Shown here: piece after piece, positions 10,813-22,242 of the stretch
How the letters are laid out: each line of letters opens with the position of its first letter
How positions within the stretch are numbered: position 1 is the first letter of the stretch
Notes under the pieces: generated by a model
What the model saw: only the letters and a program-made list of their open reading frames with translations
Databases searched by the model: none
Told to the model about the DNA's origin: nothing
Made by a program: the position numbers and the translations under genes
Assembly (NCBI GenBank): GCA_037447655.1
Contig: JBBHKE010002614.1
Coordinates: 208,786-272,785 of the forward strand
Direction: 5' to 3'
DNA length: 64,000 bases
Source of the DNA: Zygnema cylindricum
Lineage: Eukaryota; Streptophyta; Zygnematophyceae; Zygnematales; Zygnemataceae

Positions 10813-11968
10813 GGTTATGGGCCTAGCCATGCCACTTCTAATAGTATCCAGAAGTTTGATGGCCAAAACTTCTATGATTGGTCATTTTCAGCCATGCATT
10901 TTTTCAAACACGAGAAGATTTGGGACCATTTTATAGGAATTTCAAAACCTCCTATCCTTTCCTCTACTGATACACCAGCAGAAAAAGCTACAAAAGAGTT
11001 GGCAATAGCTACATGGAAACAAAAAGATGAGGATGCGCACGCTCGCCTAGTGATGTCACTTACTACAGAGCGCATTCGTCTTATTCGCGGTGCCTCCTCT
11101 TCCGCCGAGGCTCGGAGTCATCTTCAAGCAGCTGACATTCAAACCGGATGGGCCGCTCGCCAAATTCAAAAACGAGCGTTTTTTAACACCATGAAAAAGC
11201 CGTCGGAATTTATGCAGGATTGGATTAGCACAGTCGAATTGTCGGCCGGAAAATACACCATGATCGGCGTGCATCTTTCCGACAAAGGACCTCTTTTCAA
11301 CCCTTTTGGGAGGACTCCCTGAAACCTTTTCCCCTTTCATTTCCTCGTTTGACAATCTAGACCAATCCATTCCCTTTCACTCACTTTGTACCAAACTCTT
11401 ACATGATGAGACAAAACTTCTCTTTTTTTCTGCTCAAAATCTCTCTCATGCAAATGCCTTTATCGCTGAAAATGAGAAGACTAACTCTAGGGGGGTGCAG
11501 CGTTTGTTTTGTGCCTACTGCAAAACAAAAGGACATTCCGTTGAAGACTGTCGAAAATTGGCAAGGCGAAAGGTGGCTGAGGCTTCCAATTCCCCTAAAA
11601 TTGGTGGGAATGCCAACGCTGCCCATGCCAACCCACCAGTTCTTCCCACCCCCCCACTCCCTCCACACCTTGCGTTCCCTCCAAATTTTCCTTATCCTCA
11701 CCATTATTCCCTTTCTCCATCCCTTCCACAATCTTCTAACGCCGCAGCGCACTATGCCTCTTCAAACCCCGTTAACCTCCCCTGGTCGACCGCTTTCTCC
11801 CCACATTTTCCCTCTAATTATCTCACTCCAGTAGTTTCCCCTTTTGCCCTCACTCTCTCACCAAAATTTGGATATGGCAATGTTGCCCATCATATCCTAA
11901 ATTTTGTCACTCCGGATACTCAATTTCCACAAGGGTACGCTTTTCTATCTCAAACCCTTGACGATTAG
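10786..11968 (+). pseudogene. gag of E1
   Basis: Nucleocapsid precursor. It starts MASANPPPIGYGP at the LTR-encoded ATG and reads through the primer-binding site. FDGQNFYDWSFSAMHFF and ATWKQKDEDAHARLVMSL are typical copia gag blocks (UBN2-like). A one-base shift near 11305 moves the frame, after which GGLPETFSPF and the zinc knuckle CAYCKTKGHSVEDC (CX2CX4HX4C) follow, then a Pro-rich tail. The frame ends at TAG 11966, immediately before the protease motif in the same frame. Confidence 0.85.
10813..10823 (+). other. primer-binding site of E1
   Basis: GGTTATGGGCC directly follows the LTR and is complementary to the anticodon arm of initiator tRNA-Met. It lies inside gag, in a frame that reads Gly-Tyr-Gly-Pro. 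Confidence 0.8.
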
Positions 11969-13245
11969 TTAGTAGATAGTGGTGCTAGTCACCACCTTTC
12001 ACCACGATCTAATTCGTTCACTCATCTTTCTCCTCTATCATCTCCTATGCAGATTCGTTTAGGAGACGACCACATTATGTTGGCTACCCATTCTGGCGAC
12101 GTTAATGTCCCTAATGTTTCTATTCACATTCGAAACGTACTCTTTGTTCTTGGTCTAGCTAGGAATTTATTTTTTGTCAAAGCTGCCACTTTTGATGGCT
12201 TAAAGGCTGAATTTAATAATGATAGAGTAACGTTTTTTGATAGAAAAGACAATATTACTGTAGGTTTTGGTCTAGCACGAGATTTTATGTACGTCCTACA
12301 ATCTTATAATACGCCGAAATTTTTTGCTTTATGTGTTAGCGTTGAAAGTTTTCCACTTTGGCATTTACAATATGGTCATTTAAATAGCGAAAGTTTACGT
12401 ACCTTGCCGAATCTTGTAACTGGACTAAATTCATTCTCTAACAAATCTTTGGATTTTTGTCACGATTGCGTGCAAGGAAAAATGTCGTGTCACTCATTTT
12501 CCAGTAGCGCTACCGTCATCACTGAACCACTTGCACTTGTACACACTGACGTGTGTGGTCCCATGCGCACTCGTAGCTACAGTGGATCCCTTTGTTTTGT
12601 CAGTTTCATTGACCATGCCACTCGATTTTCACACGTGTATCCAATCTGTCATAAATTTGACGCTTTTGTCTGATTTCAAGAATTTAAGGCGTTGGCAGAA
12701 AATTTTCACAACAAACGAATCAATGTCTTGCGCAGTGACAACGGTGGCAAATTTTTTTCCAACCAGTTTTCTGAATTTCTCATGCAACATGGAATATCAC
12801 GTCATTTAACGGCGCCTCGAACGCCACAACAAAACGACATCGCAGAATGGTACAATCGAACATTACATGACATGTCATGCTCTATGCTGTACTTTGCAAA
12901 TTTGCCTTATGAATTTTGGGCAGAGGCTATCATTTGTGGAAATTACTTACACAATCTTTGTCCCACTAACGCTTTACCAAAATCTACTCCAATGGAAGCA
13001 TGGTCCTTTGTCAAACAAGATATACGCCACCTTAAAATCTTTAGTTGTGAAGTGTGGTACAAAGACCTCCTCCAATCGGACGGCAAATTGGGCGGTCGCT
13101 CATTTCGTGACATTTTCGTTGGGTACGCTCCAAAATCCAAAGCGTACCGTATCTGGAGTCCTTCTTAGCATCACGTCATCACCACCAGAGTAGTAATTTT
13201 CAACGAAACGCCACTTCTCCAAACCTTGTTTCGTATGCCCTTCCC
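11969..13245 (+). pseudogene. protease and integrase of E1
   Basis: Same frame as the gag tail. LVDSGASHHLS is the aspartic protease active site. The integrase zinc region has WHLQYGHLNSES and CHDCVQGKMSC. The catalytic core shows HTDVCGP, SDNGG and PQQNDIAEW, i.e. the D, D, E residues. Single in-frame stops break it at 12671 (TGA after KFDAFV) and 13166 (TAG after RIWSPS). All of these stops are also in the duplicated copy at 22243-23522, so they predate that duplication. Confidence 0.85.
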
Positions 13246-13249
13246 TTCC

Positions 13250-15353
13250 CCTCTTCCCCTATTATCCGACTTTCCTTCCCTCACCCTCTAATTCCCTCTT
13301 CCACCAAACCTTCTTTTTCACTCTCTTCAGCCATCTGAATTCACCTACCTTACACCTTCCCACCCCTCTCCTCTTAATCCTCCCATATTTTCCCCCTCAT
13401 CATCTTCAAGTCCCCCTTCCCCTCCATCTTCTCCTACCCCCCTTGTTTTCCAAGCTGCTCCCATCACTCTTGCCAGCCACTCAGCTGCCTTTCCTCTTCA
13501 TCCTGTCACAAATTCTGAAGATAATTTCTCCTCTCCCCCTCTTTCCCAAGATGATCCTCTTTTTGACAATCTTTCTCCCACATTTTTTTCCCACTCACCT
13601 CTTCCTGGGCCTTTTACTCCTCTTGAGCCTTCACTTCCCCATCCTGAGCATTCCCCTCTTCCTGACCCCTCTATTTTACCTTCCCAAAACCCCGCACGCT
13701 CTAGAATTCCCCCTCTCGACTTATTACTTCCATAGGCCATGCCTCTCTAGCTTACGCTTATTCGGCTGGGGCCTCTGCCTCTCTTATTTCAGCCCCTCTC
13801 TCTCTCAAAGCTGCCCTCAAACGTCCTGATGCCTCCTTTTGGAAAATTGCCGCTAATGCTGAATTTAATGTCTTATTTTCCAACAAAACATGGAATCTTA
13901 TTCCCCTTTCCCTTGGAAAAAAGGCAATCGGTTCAAAATGGGTCTTCCGTGTAAAACAAAAAGCGGATGGATCCGTGGACAAATACAAAGCTCGTTTGAT
14001 GGCGAAGGGCTTTTCCCAAATCGAAGGTAAAAATTTCAATGAAACCTTTGCTCCTGTTGCCCGGTTGACATCTATCCGCACTTTACTTGCTTTATCTGTT
14101 GAACATGATTTCCATGTTCATCAGATGGATGTTAAAAATGCCTTCTTAAATGGGATCTTGTCTGAGGACATTTACATGCATAAACCTGAAGGCTATATTT
14201 CCCGTGCATCTGAACATCTAGTTTGCCATCTCATTAAAACAATTTATAAATTAAAGCAATCCCCCCATGAATGGAACCATACCATAGATGCCATTATGCG
14301 GAAAGAAGGATTTACCCAATTGATGTCGATTTTAGCATTTACTGTCGTGGCTCTGGCACCTCATTAATCATTGTTGCCATCTTTGTTGACGATCTCCTTT
14401 TTGCTAGTCCTCCCCTCTCTGAAATCTCCACTGTCAAGTCTCTCCTTCAAACCCATTTTGACATGGCCAGTCTAGGTGAGCCCACTTATTATTTGGGCAT
14501 TCAAGTTTCTCGTAATCGCTCGACTCGCACCCTCTCTCTCTCTCAGGAGACCTTTATCTCTGATCTTTTGGAACGCTTTGGCATGGCAGAGTGCTCCTCC
14601 CTTTCCACTCCTTTAGATGCCAATGCCCCTCTCCTCCCTTCCACTGACTCTCTTCTCTCCCCCTCCCTCCATGCCACTTACCGCTCGATGGTCGGGGCCC
14701 TTATGTCCGCCATGCACGCCACCCGCCCTGACATTGCCACAGCTGTCACTAAACTCAGTCAATTCCTTCAACGTCCTTCTCTTGATCATCTTGCCGCAGC
14801 CAAACGTGTCTTTCGTTTTCTACAGGGCACTAAAACTCTTTGTCTCACATATTCTTCCTCTGGCTCCAATGCTCTTACGGGTTTTGTTGATTCAAATTGG
14901 GGCCAAGATGAGCTTTCTCGCCGTTCCACAACTGGCTTCTGATTCTTTTTGTGCAATGGTCTTATCTCTTCGTCATGCAGAATGGAACCTACCACGGCAT
15001 GCTCTAGCACTGAGGCGAAATATATGGCCGTTTGTCACGCCACCTAGGAAGTTGTTTGGCTTCGAACCCTACTTTCCAATCTTGGGTTTCCCCCTTCAGC
15101 CCCAACTCCTATTTTTTCCGATTCCCAAGGAGCCCTTGTTTTGATCCGCAATCCTGTTCACCACAAGCGGATGAAGCACATCGACATTCAGTATCACTAC
15201 TCTTGGGAGCGGGTCGAAGAGTGCACTCTCCAGTTTCTTTATGTCAAATTCGCCAACCAAGTGGCCAATTATCTCACCAAGGCTCTTCATCACCCTCATT
15301 TTGAGCAGCACTGCCTCTCTTCTAGCCTTCGTCTTCCTTTTCCTCCTGACTAA
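13250..15353 (+). pseudogene. RT and RNase H of E1
   Basis: A Pro/Ser-rich linker (13250-13800) precedes the RT. Motifs are KAIGSKWVFRVKQK, YKARLMAKGFSQ, QMDVKNAFLNG, LKQSPHEWN and, after a frame change near 14340, VAIFVDDLLFASPP with the catalytic FVDD. RNase H follows with GFVDSNWGQD, then after another shift near 14940 SSTEAKYMAV, HKRMKHIDIQYH and a stop at 15351. At least three frameshifts make it inactive. Confidence 0.85.
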
Positions 15354-15405
15354 ATTTCCTTTTTTTTCATCTCAATCTACTTTCTAGTATTCGCTTGAGG
15401 GGGGG

Positions 15406-15814
15406 TGTTAAGGGACATTTAGCGTCAGGTTATTTTTGTCTTGTCCGTACTTTTTCTTACGTCGGTCAAGTCTTGTTGACCGTCTTTTCGGACGTCTCAC
15501 TTTTGGTCCTGTCGGTACTTCCATACGTCGGTCTAGTCTTTTTACGTTGAAGTCCTCTGACCGTCGGTCCAGTCTTTTGGGCGATGGTACAATCTTTTGT
15601 CTTACATACATTTGTTAGAATCTAGACTAGGATCCCTTTGGATAGTGCACCGTAGAGCGCTTAGACTCCACAGTAATTAGCTTTGTATATTTTGTATATA
15701 AGTGAGTCTTCTCACTTAATGAAATCATCCCAAATACAATTCAATTCCTCTCTCCAATGCATTGATCTTTCTCTTGTGTACATTTTCATGGCTTCCGCCA
15801 ATCCACCTCCAATA
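15406..15814 (+). repeat. 3' LTR of E1
   Basis: TGTTAAGGGACATT to CCTCCAATA. It matches the 5' LTR apart from scattered substitutions and one ~36-bp deletion in the repeat-rich U3. Confidence 0.88.
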
Positions 15815-15819
15815 TGGAC

Positions 15820-16084
15820 GTCGTTATGTAACACTTTTTCTGTAGGTTTGTAAGAAATAACAAGCAATTTTTGTACGGACTGACACATTTCACACATTAC
15901 AATATTTAAAAACTGTCCAAATTAGAGTAGTTCACACTATTCAAATCGTACCTATATTACTAGAAAGAATTAAATAAAAAAGATTATTTATATTTTAGGT
16001 TCATGAGTCAAAATTTAGGGGCCCCGAACTAGTGTGATTAGCATTAATATCGATTCATGGTGTTCACCGTGAAACATTATTAAG
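15820..16084 (+). repeat. right part of the E1 target repeat, ending in abutting MITE ends
   Basis: Continues the repeat seen at 28380-28480 (shared ATTTAAAAAYT and TACCTA text). At 16040-16062 ATCGATTCATGGTG is an outward MITE end, and at 16064 CACCGTGAAACATTATTAAGG starts another in the opposite direction, separated by TT. Confidence 0.5.
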
Positions 16085-16469
16085 GTGATGTTCCATCAAG
16101 AATTTTTTAATTGTATCGCCAACATTATTGGATATAGTAAGTTGGACGATGGTCTAAAAAAGAACAAAGCCTGTAAACCACATGCTATAATTTGACTGGT
16201 ACCACGTACGTTAAAATAGAATAATCAAAATGGGCAAATAATTTTCACATTGACCAATTTTAACTTAAATTCCTCATTTGCGTACCATGTAAATAAATAA
16301 AGATTAGAAATTAAAAATTAAACGAAAAATAAAAGTGTGGCAAACCAGTAAGCTAAAAGAATATGAGAAAATACAGGAAAAAACGATGTTGGAAGGATGA
16401 TATGAAAATCGTGACCAAAGTGATTTTCCAAAAAAAATAATGTGACGAAAGTGCAATACCAGAAAACAA

Positions 16470-17239
16470 CGTCACTTAGGGGTGTGTCTCTATGTGTTAA
16501 AGTAAGGATTCTTTTTTATAGTTTTCCTGTAAAACTTAGAGACAAACAGCGTAAGTCCCAACTGTACAAAAAAATAGAAAAATTGAGAAGTACATTTTGC
16601 GTCATCATCGAATTTAGGATGTACTACATGTTGTCGTCTTGTGTTCTTCGACCCACGACCACGCCAAAAAACGTCATCTTCAATTTTTTCTTTAAAACAC
16701 AAGGACGATGTGTTTTAAAACAAATAGGAACACGTATTCGCATGTGTAAATTTTTTTACAAAAATTTCAAACGAATTCAAGCGACAGCGAAAGGTACACT
16801 ATTCATTATGTTTTGTCGGTTTGTGTTCAGGTACGACGAGGCAAAGTAGACAATTTGTTTGGTTTTGTTTGTTTGGGCGTAGTACGGATTTTATTTCGCC
16901 AGGGGTCCCAAGATTTCGATGCCATTTCACGCCAAGCAGAAGGCGACGCAAAGGCGTTCTTCAACCGTGAAAGGGCAGGGGCTGGAAGGCGGTAAGTCTA
17001 CAATGTCACGAAAACTCATGCGAAGTCACAAGCAGTTACAAAAAATGACGTTTGTCATCACAGATTGTAGACGTTGACAGCTCTCACGTGCATTGACAAC
17101 GTATACAATCATCACACCATCAAGTAAATATTTCGTTGTTACACATAGGGACACTTAAAATCCGGGTCCGCTGGATCTACGCTAAAAAACAAAGTAAATT
17201 CTCTAAGTTTGAACAACATAGAGACGCACCCTTAAGAAC
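16470..17239. mobile_element. inverted-repeat element (~770 bp)
   Basis: The left end CGTCACTTAGGGGTGTGTCT (16470) is matched, inverted with about five mismatches or indels, by the right end at 17215-17239. Weaker inverted similarity continues inward (CTCTAAGTTT near 17200 against AAACTTAGAG near 16531). No transposase is seen, so a non-autonomous DNA element is likely. Target duplication unclear. Confidence 0.5.
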
Positions 17240-17295
17240 GTTACGAACTACATTTCGATTTCCGGTTGAATTTTGGTGGACTCGCAACGACTTTG

Positions 17296-18308
17296 AGTTG
17301 TTCTACAACCACCGTTGCAGGAGGAGAACAAGCTATAGTAGTGAAAGTAGACATGAAAAGCAGTGGAAACTATCACAGTACCTACTCAACAGCCAACTTT
17401 GAACAGACACAAAATATGACACAGAGAGCCAATATGCCTTAAATTTGCAAAAATGATAAACAATACAGTAAACTAACAATTCCCAAAATTGCAGCCCAAA
17501 TGACTTGGTAAACTATAAGATATGATGTCTAGAGGTTTCCCAAAAGCTGCCCTTAGAAAATCATATTCCCAATACTGGATACTACAAAATTGGCTAAGTC
17601 CTAAGTTATATACTCACAGTGTGTATCTACTGATCTACACTAATTTGGGTAATCGTTACTACGGTTATTATCCTGACTAACGACAACGCATCCTACCTGT
17701 ACGTCACTATACCTCAAAACCCTAATTATTACTTTCTAAAAACCTGCTTAATAGAACACTATTTTTTATTACACTAAAATACAAAACAATGTTATTCACA
17801 TATTTTCAAATATTGAACCGTACACAAAACGTTCCAACCGTACACAAAACGTTCCAAATGCTTAGTCAGCGAGAGTCGCTAAAGTCCAACCGAATGTGGT
17901 CGTGAGTGCTTCGTCACTTGTGGTCCCACGCGAATCACGCTTGTGGTTCCTCGTGAATCACGCTTGTGGTCCCAAGTGAATCGCGTCCGTTGGAACAAAT
18001 TCAACCGACGTTGGTACCGTCGAACCGTACCATTTGTTTTCGGAATACCTGGTTCAGATCCCATTCGTCCGATCTTGTGAATCACATCGTCAACCGCGTG
18101 ACGCGTGTGGCCGACTGTCGGCGCCACTCCGAAAAACCTGCATACGTTCTTTTGCCGACACGTGTCCTGTAAAAGTACAATACACTCTACTGTACTTTTT
18201 GCTATTGTAACGCTAATTAAGGTAAGTATTACAGTAGACTACTTTAGAAAAATATTATAAGATATTTTTACCGCTATTAACTGAAATAAAGATTTATAAA
18301 TTACAACA
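17296..18308 (-). repeat. 3' LTR of E6
   Basis: On the minus strand begins TGTTGTAATTTATAAATC at 18308. It is followed on its 5' side by the polypurine tract at 18309-18321 (AGATTTAGGGGAG). Near 17920-18000 there are about three copies of a GTGAATCACGCTTGTGGTC unit. The last two bases have decayed from CA. Confidence 0.88.
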
Positions 18309-18321
18309 CTCCCCTAAATCT

Positions 18322-20441
18322 TTAAACTTAGTTACTCACTTAGTCCAATAGCATCTCCTCAAAATTGTAACTTAGGAGCAGGAAAGGCTTTTGTCCTGTC
18401 ATCTACCATCTTCTCGTCGGTAAATCACATAATTTAACGACTTTTGCAAGTACTTTTTCTCTAACAAAGTGAAGTCTAACATCCATGTGTTTGCTCTTAA
18501 AGTGATGGCTGGGGTTAGAGGCAATTGCAATGGCTGCCTGGTTGTGACACCAGATAGCTTGAGGACCAGTTTGCATATACCCAAGTTCTTCTAAAACGGA
18601 CTTGACCCACAAGAGCTCCTTGAGGGCGAAAGCTGCAGCCATATATTCTGACTCCATTGTGGATTGAGCTGTAACCTTTTGTAATTTGCTACTCCAGTAG
18701 CAAGTTCCGTTTCCAATCTTCAAAACAAAGCCGGTCGTAGATTTCCGGCTTGGCATGTCTCCATAGCTAGCATCGCTCCACGTCCGTATTTTCACCTCTC
18801 CTCCTCCGAGTACAAGCTTAAGATTTCGAGTACGTGCAAGATATCTCAGCACCCTTTTTGCTGCTTCCCAATCTGCATTTTTAAGATTTTGCAAACTTCT
18901 ACTCAAGACCCCCACAGCTGCTGCAATATCAGGTACTCAAGACCCCCACAGCTGTTGTAATATCAGGTCTTCTATAGTTCATAAAATATATAAGACTTCC
19001 AACTACCTGTCTATATGGCTTTGAAGCCATAAAGTCCTCCTCCCCTGACTCTAGACTCTCACACACCATAATGCCTGACTTTGAATCCCTTCCTTCCAAT
19101 TTTTGCCTGAATTCCATGGGAGTTATAGATCCCTTTACATCTTTCATTTAAAATCTTTCCAACATGTTACCTATTGCCTCTTTCTGCGTTAACATAATCA
19201 GCTTTTTGTTTCTGTCTCTTTCTACCTGTATTCCTAAAATATACTTGGCCTCACCGAGGTCCTTCATCTCAAACCTAGACCTTAAAGCCGCTTTAATGCG
19301 GTTTATTTCATCCATTGACTTACTTATTAATAATAAGTCATCCACATATACAACAATGTATAGTATCCCATTTTCCCCTTGTAAGACATATACAGAATGG
19401 TTAGAGCTAATTCTCTTAAATCCTAGCCCAGTCAAAAACTCATCTAACTTCAAATTCCACTGACGCGGGGCTTGTTTTAGCCCATACAAAGATTTCATCA
19501 ATTTACACACTAATTCTTCCTTTCCCTTTTCAACGTACATTTCAGGTTGTTTCATATAAATGGTTTCTTCTAACTCTCCATGCAAAAAGGCAGTTTTAAC
19601 ATCCATTTGTTGTATTTCCATATTCTCTATAGCCGCTAGACTTAGCAAAATTCTGACAGTGGGAAATCTGACAACTGGAGAGAAGGTTTCCTCAAAGTCA
19701 ATACCTTCTTTTTGATTATACCCCTTGGCCACTAGTCTGGCCTTATACCTTTCGATGGTGTTGTCCGGGTTCAGCTTCACCTTGAATACCCATTTGCTGC
19801 CGATGGCTTTTCTGCCCGGAGGAAGATCCACCAGCTCCCATGTCTGTGCCTCCATAATAGACTTCATTTCATCGTTTGCCGCCTCAATCCACTGATTTCT
19901 CTCAAGTGATGAGAAGGCCTCCTAGATCGTTAGAGGCTCCTCTGTAGCTGCAGAAAAAGCAAAGTGAGAGCTTGCTTGCAGACGGCTGCTAGATCTCTTT
20001 CCCCCCGGAAATTCTGAGGCTGAGATCGTCGGCAACCTCTAATTTTTCTGTTTTGTTTGAACCGTAACTTGACCTGGTACAGAGTTTGTAGTAGTTCCTT
20101 CCACCTGTGGCGTAGCTTGTGGTGAAGCATCCTGTAAAGGCACCAGAGGAACTGAAGGAAGAGGTGTCCCACTTGCCGCTGGAAAGTAGACTCGCTGCGT
20201 ATGGTGAAAAATGACATATTCTTGCTTTTCCTTTGCCGGTTGATCTTGGACTTTAAAAAGGTCAACCGAATCCTATTCATCTTTAATTTGGATATTCCTA
20301 GCCCTTTATCTACAAGCATGGACCGAGCACTCTTTGTCACTGTCCTATTTTATCTTTCAGAAGCACCATTGTGTTCCGGTGTATATCGAACATATTTAAT
20401 ATTTCAGAAACACCATTGTGTTCCGGTGTATATCGAACAGT
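18322..20441 (-). pseudogene. integrase end, RT and RNase H of E6
   Basis: From 20441 leftward: YTPEHNGASER (integrase catalytic Glu), a linker, then an RT frame of 240 codons (19148-19867) with KAIGSKWVFKVKLNP, QMDVKTAFLHGE, YGLKQAPRQWN and VVYVDDLLL. RNase H text follows, with RTWSDASYGD, STMESEYMAAA and HHFKSKHMDVRL up to about 18330. Stops and frame changes lie near 20340, 19925, 19145 and 18920. A 47-bp tandem duplication (20356-20441) abuts the junction with the inserted block. Confidence 0.85.
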
Positions 20442-21059
20442 AAGAAAAAACTTACTCTAGTTTATGCGTAACTCTAATTTGGGTACATTTTTTCAAGAGT
20501 GTAGCCAGTATAGCATGTGTTCACATTGTCGACATTTGAACACGTGAGAACTGGTTCGCTTGAATTTCCCCCGTCTTTATTAATATGAATCAAATTTGAG
20601 CACGCTTAGCCATGTTGAAGTACTCACATTCCCGTGTCGACTATTAAGGGACATTTAGCGTCAAGTTATTTTTGTCTTGTCCGTACTTTTTCTTACGTCG
20701 GTCAAGTCTTGTTGACCGTCTTTTTGGACGTCTCACTTTTGGTCTTGTCCGTACTTCCATACGTCGGTCCAGTCATTTGTACTTTTTCGTTACATACGTC
20801 GGTCTAGTCTTTTTACGTTGAAGTCCTCTGACCGTCGGTCCAGTCTTTTGGGCGACGGTCCAGTCTTTTGTCTTACATACATTTGTTAGAATCTAGACTA
20901 GGATCCCTTTGTTACAGCGCACCGTAGAGCGGTTAGACTCCACAGTAATTAGCATTGTATATTTTGTATATAAGTGACTCTTCTCACTTAATGAAATCAT
21001 CCCAAATACAATTCAATTCCTTTCTCCAATGCATTCATCTTTCTCTTGTGTACACTTGG

Positions 21060-22242
21060 ATGGCTTCCGCCAATCCACCTCCTATAGGTTATGGGCCTAG
21101 CCATGCCACTTCTAATAGTATCCAGAAGTTTGATGGCCAAAACTTCTATGATTGGTCATTTTCAGCCATGCATTTTTTCAAACACGAGAAGATTTGGGAC
21201 CATTTTATAGGAATTTCAAAACCTCCTATCCTTTCCTCTACTGATACACCAGCAGAAAAAGCTACAAAAGAGTTGGCAATAGCTACATGGAAACAAAAAG
21301 ATGAGGATGCGCACGCTCGCCTAGTGATGTCACTTACTACAGAGCGCATTCGTCTTATTCGCGGTGCCTCCTCTTCCGCCGAGGCTCGGAGTCATCTTCA
21401 AGCAGCTGACATTCAAACCGGATGGGCCGCTCGCCAAATTCAAAAACGAGCGTTTTTTAACACCATGAAAAAGCCGTCGGAATTTATGCAGGATTGGATT
21501 AGCACAGTCGAATTGTCGGCCGGAAAATGCACCATGATCGGCGTGCATCTTTCCGACAAAGGACCTCTTTTCAACCCTTTTGGGAGGACTCCCTGAAACC
21601 TTTTCCCCTTTCATTTCCTCGTTTGACAATCTAGACCAATCCATTCCCTTTCACTCACTTTGTACCAAACTCTTACATGATGAGACAAAACTTCTCCTTT
21701 TTTCTGCTCAAAATCTCTCTCATGCAAATGCCTTTATCGCTGAAAATGAGAAGACTAACTCTAGGGGGGTGCAGCGATTGTTTTGTGCCTACTGCAAAAC
21801 AAAAGGACATTCCGTTGAAGACTGTCGAAAATTGGCAAGGCGAAAGGTGGCTGAGGCTTCCAATTCCCCTAAAATTGGTGGGAATGCCAACGCTGCCCAT
21901 GCCAACCCACCAGTTCTTCCCACCCCCCCACTCCCTCCACACCTTGCGTTCCCTCCAAATTTTCCTTATCCTCACCATTATTCCCTTTCTCCATCCCTTC
22001 CACAATCTTCTAACGCCGCAGCGCACTATGCCTCTTCAAACCCCGTTAACCTCCCCTGGTCGACCGCTTTCTCCCCACATTTTCCCTCTAATTATCTCAC
22101 TCCAGTAGTTTCCCCTTTTGCCCTCACTCTCTCACCAAAATTTTGATATGGCAATGTTGCCCATCATATCCTAAATTTTGTCACTCCGGATACTCAATTT
22201 CCACAAGGGTACGCTTTTCTATCTCAAACCCTTGACGATTAG
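21060..22242 (+). pseudogene. gag of the duplicated E1 copy
   Basis: Same structure as the gag at 10786: LTR-encoded ATG, frame change near 21579, zinc knuckle CAYCKTKGHSVEDC, terminal TAG. It has gained one extra stop at 22144 (GGA to TGA after TLSPKF), so it decayed further after duplication. Confidence 0.85.

Larger units (their letters stand above)
10368..15814 (+). mobile_element. copia retrotransposon E1 (5.4 kb)
   Basis: A full-length but decayed Ty1/copia element. LTRs are at 10368-10812 and 15406-15814, the primer-binding site at 10813, the order gag-protease-integrase-RT-RNase H, and a polypurine tract TTGAGGGGGGG at 15395-15405. Flanks TCGAC (10363-10367) and TGGAC (15815-15819) look like a target duplication with one substitution. 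A diverged uninterrupted copy of the target lies at 28330-28400. The two LTRs differ at roughly 18 sites plus a ~36-bp deletion in the 3' copy. Confidence 0.9.

Noticed and set aside
16442-16849. 135-codon plus-strand frame
   Set aside because: Lies within the inverted-repeat element and has no motif.
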